Part shown: one piece after another, positions 37,801 through 46,800 of the stretch
How positions within the stretch are numbered: the first letter of the stretch is position 1
How the letters are laid out: the number at the start of each line of letters is the position of its first letter
Assembly: GCA_944474755.1 (NCBI GenBank)
Contig: OX104117.1
Coordinates: 41,185,222-41,249,221 of the forward strand
Direction of reading: 5' to 3'
DNA from: Limnoperna fortunei
Lineage: Eukaryota; Mollusca; Bivalvia; Mytilida; Modiolidae
DNA length: 64,000 bases
Notes under the pieces: model-generated
Database searches by the model: none
Seen by the model: only the letters and a program-made list of their open reading frames with translations
Told to the model about the DNA's origin: nothing
Made by a program: the position numbers and the translations under genes

Positions 37801-40800
37801 AGTTGTGATAAGTAGTTGCTGAGAAAACTGTTACAAAATATTCATCCATTGACCACTAATTTTGAAAACTGAGTAACTCGGCAAACAGTAAGTAGATATG
37901 CGACAGACCTGAAATCAGATCTTGCAATATAGGACCACATGATAAGATCACATATAAAATTTCAAGTGGTTGTGACAAGTAAGTACTGAGAAAACTGTTA
38001 TGAAAGTTATGTTGTGGACGGAAGGATGGACGGACGGACAGGGGTAAACCAGTATACCCCCCTCTTCTTCGAAGCGGGGGTTCACCTCATTTGTAACAGT
38101 ATAAAGCAAAGGTGCAAGCTCCCACCTTCTGTATGTACATGTATGTGTAAGAGGGTATCAGAAGTTTTCGTAAACCCTCTATAAGCACCACAGATTACTA
38201 GATGTGTTTTTTATATACAACACACAAATATACAGTTCCAATGTTTCACAATGTAAAACATTATATAGACCAATTAAACATTTACATAGGAAGTTGCAAA
38301 TATCAATTAGTGTTGATGCAAAATTAAATGTGCAATAAATGGGAGATAACTGTGACGTTATACGATTATACAAAACTAGGTTTCCGGGCAACACACCATA
38401 CACTTACTTGTATTAAAATCATCACAATAAGCACCTAGAATAAATATCATGGAACTAACAAATTTATCCAAAAGTTATAATTCAAAATTATAACCCATTT
38501 TTGATATACAGCATTTAATGACAGAGTTATTATGATAAACAAAAAATAATGTCAACATTAAATTTAAAGCTTGCCATGCTTAAAAGAAATGCAGTTTAAC
38601 TCAAAATGTTCATTATTTTGTCAGAACTAAATACAATATGTTGACATGTTGAGTAGTATATCAAAGGGAGATAATTGAATACCAAATATTTTTTATCACA
38701 AGTTTCAAGTTAGGATTATTGAAATTTAGGATTATTTACAATAGGTTAAAGATACAAAATGGTTAATCAAAGTCAACTTTGGTCTTTGAAAGACTGTCAA
38801 GATAGAGAGAATATTAAATAATTTTTTCAAAGATTAGCAAAAATCCTTGACTGATCAATTTAAAATGGTTACATAGAAGAGATCTAACTCTAATGAAAAG
38901 TAAACAAAGGATAGAAACAGGGATTCAAAGAAGTCTGTAAATTAAATTGTTATCAGAAATTGTAAATTATCTCTATGAAAGGCTGTTGTACTTATAATAT
39001 CTACAGTTCGACAGTTCTTTAAGATTTATACAACATAATTATGATACTTTATCCAGACAAGGAAATTGTTACCTTTACGTTTGTGGTCATCTTGTGTGGT
39101 ATCTGGCAAACAAGGTAAATATGTTCAATAAAATAATGTCATGTTATGGCAAGTTCTTTACCTTTAAAACAGAACTGCATCTGTTTAACAGGAAATTTAA
39201 AAATTGGTCTGGAAATTAGTTTAGACCACAATAGGCAATCATTACTCCATAGACTGACATTTGAGAACTTGTCATACTTGTCGATTTTCAAGAATACAAC
39301 AGATGCCAGTTTATTGAGTCAGCCAAATGTACAAAATAATGAACTGTTACAATTAAATAAATAACAAATCTAGAACAGTGCACAGTATTAACCATAAAAA
39401 TTACTTACTTATATTATGTATCCCATAATTCAATATAATCAACCAAAGCACATCAAGCATAGATTTAATATCTCCATCAGCAATATCTAAAAATAAACAA
39501 AAATAAAAATAATGGTTTAACAAGTCTTTGTTTAAATTACATACATAAATTTACTGAGTTCAGAAATTGCACTGTAATTAATTGCTTATCTTATTAGCAA
39601 GTCATATTTTTTGACATTCAATCTAAGGTAAGAAGTCCATACATGTACAAGAATATGTTACAGAGATTGTTTATACTTAACGTGATATTCTCAGGTACAC
39701 ATGTACCTGTACATGTATTATGGCAAAGGGCTTTCAACAAGATTGTAAGTATTTTTCATTTAAGTCGGCAGCCCTTTGTTATTCATATTAACCCAATTTT
39801 TTTATTGCATGTGATGAATGGACAGAGAAATCCCAAGACGTTTGCATATTTTGAGAATTCTTCAGTTTACATATTACTGTATGATTGTACTAACTAAACC
39901 GTCATTAATTTTTTTCAGCTTTACAATTGCTCCCATTTCTGGCAAACTAACCTAGATTACACTGAAGGAAACATTTATAACTTTGGTCACATAAAATGCT
40001 TCCCTGACAAGACATGAACACTTCACATTAACAATCAACAAAGAACAACTCATGCACATGACTTTTTAAGATTTTTTTTAAAATATTCTTCAAAATAAAA
40101 CGTCATGTTCTATAACAGCAGGGGACAAACTTAAGTCATATAGTGTCAGAATGATCAAACATTAAAAAACTATATATTTAATAATTGTGTCAAAAAAATC
40201 ATCAACTACAAAGGGCATTATTTTGTCACAACAAAATCAGCTCAGACCTGTCTGTCTATTGTTAACAGCTTTGACACCAATCAGAATTTCTTTTCTTTTC
40301 TTCACAAACGAACTTACCTTGTGTGTTAATCTGTCCAAATACTATTAAATTTAATTAAAATTAATAAATTCCAGTTTACAATATAACAAAGTGTGCTCGT
40401 CTATACAAATCTTTACTCCTACAAGGACAATAATCATAATGTCTGACTTGTGACCACTAGCATGTACATGCATATATTTAATTATCTAAATAATAGCTTA
40501 GATGTATTAATTTCATCAATTAGTATCAAGTTTAATTAAATTTACAAATAAGAAATATCTTTGTCCTTGGTTGTATACTACTGAGCTTCTGATGCATTTA
40601 ATTTATTGTTTATATGTAAATTAGGAATTAATCTGCTATGTCATTTAAACATGATTTTAAGAATGTTAGTTACATCAACCTGAATACACTTATACAGCTT
40701 AAGTAAAGTCATAAAACAGCAATCAATCAATCGTCATGACAACACAGCACTTTTTCAAATTGCAAATTTATTAAAAATAATACAATAAGCAAAAAGGTAT

Positions 40801-43800
40801 CTTGGTTTTCCTCAGCATCCCTTCCAGAAAAGAATAATTTTCCATGTGTTTATTTGTCTTCTGCATTTATTTTTGAAGAGTCAGCAATGTTCATATAAAA
40901 TCTACAAGTTCTAAAAAATTCTCAAAACCAATAAAAAATTGTACAAAAAGTTCTTGAAAATAATACTAAAATGAATGACCACACTGTGTGGAGAATTTAT
41001 ACACAGATCTGTGTTGACATAGCTGGATAGCTAGGTAATGTCACGGGAACATTTATATACTAAACCTGATTGAAAATTTCATTTAAAGAATATTTCAACT
41101 AAAACCCTCAAGCCTAGAATGTGCTTTTGGCTAAATTGTAGATTATCAACACCTTGCAGTATATGTATGAGGTCATAGCTGGGTTTGGCTCAATAAAATT
41201 AAATCAACTGGACAAACCTTGTCTACTTGTTGTACTGATCTCTTTAAAACACTTTAAAATGTTGAATGGCCATTAAAATTTAACAGGTAAACAGAACACC
41301 TCTCTATCTGTTTGACCAAAATAATTATACAAATATAATCTAGATCCTTAAATACCATTAATAAAGCAGATCAGAATTTTTAAAACTATTTTAAATAAAA
41401 TCAGACACTTGGCAAACACACTAATTAGGACAGTTTTTCTTATCCTAGGCCGATATCAGAAGTGTTAATTAAGAAATATTAATTATGAATGATTATCAAC
41501 TCATAATTCTGTCAATGGATTCAGACCCATCTTTGCCAGATTTTCAGTCTAAATAAACACAAATATATCTTTTGTCCAAAATAAGACAGACCATTGAAAT
41601 TTAACAAATATAACTAATATCCATGTTAAACTGCTCTGAACTATATCAAACGAAGTGTAACATTTAGATAAATGCCGTTTAAAGACCAAATAAAGATATG
41701 TTTCAAGCTTCCCTATTCAAATTTCTAAAAGATACTAAATACCCAGTTATTTACTGAACAAAAACTTTAACTGTTTGATATATGATTATGACATAAGGGG
41801 CATTTCATGTCGCCAATTTATCGTCAAATGTTGTTTAAGTGCCATATTTCAGTGCTGATACTCAAAAAAGTACACATCAACAAATCCCTGGGAATATTAC
41901 TAACATCGATGCACTTGTGCATGTTTCTTTTTTTAATCTCTCGACTACTGTCGATGCCTGACTACCACTGAAGAAATCAATTGAAACTGAAGTATGGATA
42001 ACTGAAATACTAATAAATAACAAAAAACCATATACCCGGTACTAGCCAGTGATAAATCACTTGAAAAAATACAGATACTTACTTAAAAATATATGACGGG
42101 TCATATTTAAACCTATACATAAACAAGAACATGTCCCCCAATTTTTCGTTGGCAGAACAAATTGTTTTCTTTTAATTTCCTGACTGATTTGCCCATCAAA
42201 TATGACCCTACCAAATGTTATAAAAAAAGACTTTTAAAGCATTTTTGTACAAAAAATGCATTTCCAACCTATTTACTCATTTTTCCTATTGTGGGTCTGG
42301 AAACTGCAGCAAAAGAACAATTTTTTTTTTGGATAGCCTGCTATATGAACAATTAAAATCTCCAGTATTAATCAATGGATTGAAAAAGATGATTTGTCAG
42401 CTTATATACTGGAATTTGTATTTGTTTATTTTCAAAAGAAGAAGTAGCTAAATAGTTCATAACTAAGAATGGACAAGGAAAACAACATTAAGAACAGGAC
42501 AGGTACAGAAATTTATCATGGGAGAGTCGGATATTGAACACATGACTATCATCACAGAGGCTACAGGTTCAAGCTTTACTGCTGGCACATGTGCTAGACT
42601 ACAGTAGAACCTCAATTGACAATAATTGCTAGTTTTTCTGCTAAAGGTCAGGGTTTACACATGGTACTCAGACTGCCTACCACAATAAAAATCTGATTGC
42701 AATAATTTAGCAGAAAAATTACTGAAACCATAAACCCAAAACAAATAAACATACAAAAACAAAACAAATTTTACTGAAGGACATCTTAAAACTGAGTAGG
42801 TGCACCTCACCTAATCCCCAATATACCGTACATGTGAAAAAAGGGAATTTAATGATTACACTTTAGAAACAATTGTGGCAATAATTTTTAACATGCCTAC
42901 ATTTACTACATTCACCCCCTGGAGTTATATAATTTGACATCTCAAATTTGTCTCAATTTATAATATATAAGATATATGTATGTATCTAACCATGAACATT
43001 TTAGAGGTCACGAGGACATAGAAATTATAGAAATGAATAGTGACTTATTGACTTGAGTACAAGAACTGATAAAACAAAACTATATCACCAGTTCCTAGGT
43101 TTTAATCAGAGTTGTATTAAACATTTAGATCTCACAACAAATAATTTTGTCATTTACAACAACCGCGACTCCAGAATTTGCATTTAAATTTTCTTATTAT
43201 CTGTTCTGCCAATACACAGATAATAGGTGCAAGTCAGCAATTTTGATCAAATCAATAAAAGTTTTTGTTCGTTTTAATTATTAAAACTTACTTCTCATGG
43301 GAAATCGTAAAGTTTAATCTCTCTTGTGACACAATACAATACATTTTTCATACCATTTGTTGTACCTCATTTACAAGTTTAGTTTCTATACTTTTTACAC
43401 TGTGGAACCACTCTAATTCAATGCATTTGTATATTTCAGCAAACATAAATTTACTCTCGATTTCTAATTAATGCAAGCTTATATAATATTCACCAAGAAC
43501 ATACTTTTTACTAACAACAATCTCTTTAGAACAGTAAATTAATGTTAACAATACATGATCACTATGTAACTGCCTCTTGACTATTCTTAGTTCAACTATT
43601 TTCTCTGTCTGGTGACCCTTTTGTAATTTACAAGTCACTTTTAAAAACTCCAAACATCCATTGTAATCCTTACAATGGAAATCCTAAATCTATCTTAAAA
43701 AAGCTGACTTTAAAGACTTAACAGGAAAATGTAAATAAAGAAATGAAACTTTTTATAATTACCAATTGAATATTGGATTTATTGTAAAAAAAATAAAACT

Positions 43801-46800
43801 GGTGATGCATTAAAATGGTCAATTACTTCTTGTGAAATCCTGTCTCAATGCTATGTTTATAATGACAGTGTACACTACATGTATGTCTAACGAGACTATT
43901 TACTGTTGGCCTGAAGAGGGGTAAATTGATGCCGTGACAACTTTTGTACATTTTAACATTTTGTTAGCATTAGCTTAAAATAGATTCATGGTACATTGAT
44001 ATCCAATTCAATCTATATCCACTTAGCTTATATTCAGCAGTTTATTAGTCTAAATTTGACTTTGAAAGCTTATGTCAGTAAATCAATGATGTCTGTGTCT
44101 ATGATTATTTTTATTATAATGGTCTTGTTATATCTATTTCTAATAACTTTTCATTGACTTCTTGCAAATTACCTATACCATGAAATATATAAAATGGGCA
44201 AAGGATGATGTGAATTTTCCCCTAATCTGATTATTAAAAGAATGAATTGCACTAAAATAGATATTTAAACTTGTTTTTGAATAATTACATTTTAGTTTCA
44301 ATAAGTCTTAATTTTGGTGATGCTGGTTTTACTTACATTGATTTAATAATAAAGATGATGAGTCAAAACATGAATTCACAATTCTCCATTCTCAGGTGTC
44401 TTCAAAAGCTATATAGAATGATCACTTTTCTCAAGATAAATAAAAACAAACTGTGCTTCAAATGGATTCATTTAACTCTTTAATATGCCTCATCTACAGA
44501 CAAATTTTCATCTTATGTTATTCTTATATTTTTTAAAACATGACAAATATATGGGGGCAATTGTCCTAGGGGCGCAATTGTCTGGGGGGCAATTGTCCGG
44601 GGGGCAGTTGTCCTGCTCCCATCTACAGTACTAATTAAAAATTTTAAAATACTTACCTTGACTTGAAAAATTAAGCTTGATACCATGTTTTCTCATGTGG
44701 TCTAATGCTGTTTGTATGTACATTTCTGGTAATTGGGAAGAACCCAATGCCTAAAATAAAATTATGATGAGTTTAATTAGCATTTACCTAATCTACAAAC
44801 AATAAGACGTTTAGAGATAAGAAATGAAATGTTTGTTTATTTGTTCGATTATATTTGACAACAATTGCCAGTATTCCAGCCAATGTTCTGGAATTAGGTA
44901 CTCCACTATGACATGTTATTATACAGACATACTTAGTAGGCAATAACTCCATTATGACATGTCTTTATACAGACATAGGCAATAACTGTATTATGACCTG
45001 TTATTATACAGACATAGGCAATAACTCCATTATGACATGTTATTATACAGACATACATAGTAGGCAATAACTCCATTATGACATGTCTTTATACAGACAT
45101 AGGCAATAACTCTATTATGACCTGTTATTATACAGACATATATGTAGGCAATAACTCCATTATGACCTGTTATTATACAGACATAGGTAATAACTCCATT
45201 ATGACATGTTTAGTGTTATTATACAGACATTAATGATAACTTCTATAATAATACAAATTACTATTATTGATTTTGATGATTACAGTCTTTGGAAAAAAAT
45301 TAGGTTAAGTTCATTAAACACGCCTATTTCTGATATAACTTAAAGAATCAACTAATTATTTCAACCCATGCCAGAATTAAGTGACAAATAAATACAAATG
45401 CAAATAAGAATCGTCTCCTCTTGAATGGATACCTTAATCTATAGATTGTAAAGCTCAATCATTCATTTAACTGTCTCTTTGAAATGTCAATAAAATACAA
45501 TAACAGAACTGACAAATAAAGCAGCATGATGATCAGTTACTATTAGAAATTACTTGTAAATCTGTTGACAGTTTTGACAAATCAACATCAATGGTGCTAA
45601 TTTGTACAATATAGATGTTGACACCTATCAAAGTCTAATATTGTATGTCCTTAAAGATAACTTTTCAGTTTTTTACATTGTATTTCATTACAATTCGTAG
45701 TTATTCCACAATATAAATGGCCAAAAACATGTAAATACGAACTCAAAATGAGACCGAAACAGACAAATGTAGAATAAAAAATGGCATACACGTTCATATA
45801 CAAGATTGTTCATACATTTCGTAAGTTAGCAAAAACAATTTTTCTGGTTTCAAAAGAGGTAAACAATACTCCTTCACTGTTGTTTTCATTGATCATTAAT
45901 GTTTTGTTCAGAATTATTTCCAACACAACAAACATGTCTAGTAAAGATGCTACACATTCTAAATAAATAAAAACCTGCCTGATGTTCTTTTATACCAGCA
46001 TTTATTTCAATTTCTAATCATGATAATACATGCAACAAATTGCATTTTTAGCCATAATTAAGCAAGTCTACAACTCTATTTACCTGTAACTTTTGAAGCA
46101 GACATGCTTCAGGACAGAGTAAATCTATAAGCTGACACAAAACCTGTCCCTCTTGAATACTAGAAATACCTTCTACCTCACGTCCAGTTTCAGCTAGGAC
46201 TGAGTTAGCCCAGTTTAAATATACCTACAAAATATAACAAATATTAATAACAACCGTGCACAAGCCATCTTACATGTACCTGTATTAATACCTTATCACT
46301 ATTTGTAGAAGCAAACAGCTGGTTATAACTACATCATCCAAATAAAACAAAGTGACATCACAAGAAAAGATTAATCTTGTGGTAGGCTCCATGTAATCAC
46401 ATGAATACCAACTTCTTTCTTTGTTTTTATACTGGCTTCCTTCTTTCAGCTTTTAAATTTTAAACAATTCCAATTGCATACTAGTTATTAAGCAATTATC
46501 ACATTAAATCATCCAATTGTCTGTGTACACAAAATAGATATGTACATTTACAAAAAAACTCTGGTAGATTAACATCTAGCTTTTTCCACCAGACCACAGT
46601 GGGTGTAGGGTGGGAAAAGCTCTAGCTAGCATCTCTTTGGACTGAGCATGCAACATACAGTAGACATATTCTTTCAACAACAAATATCCAAATATACCTT
46701 GAGATGTAGTGTTTCTTGACAGGGGCATTATATAGCCATTAATCACAATTAAAATGTCCATCACCAATAATAGACCCTAACACCAGACAGAAGTAATAGC

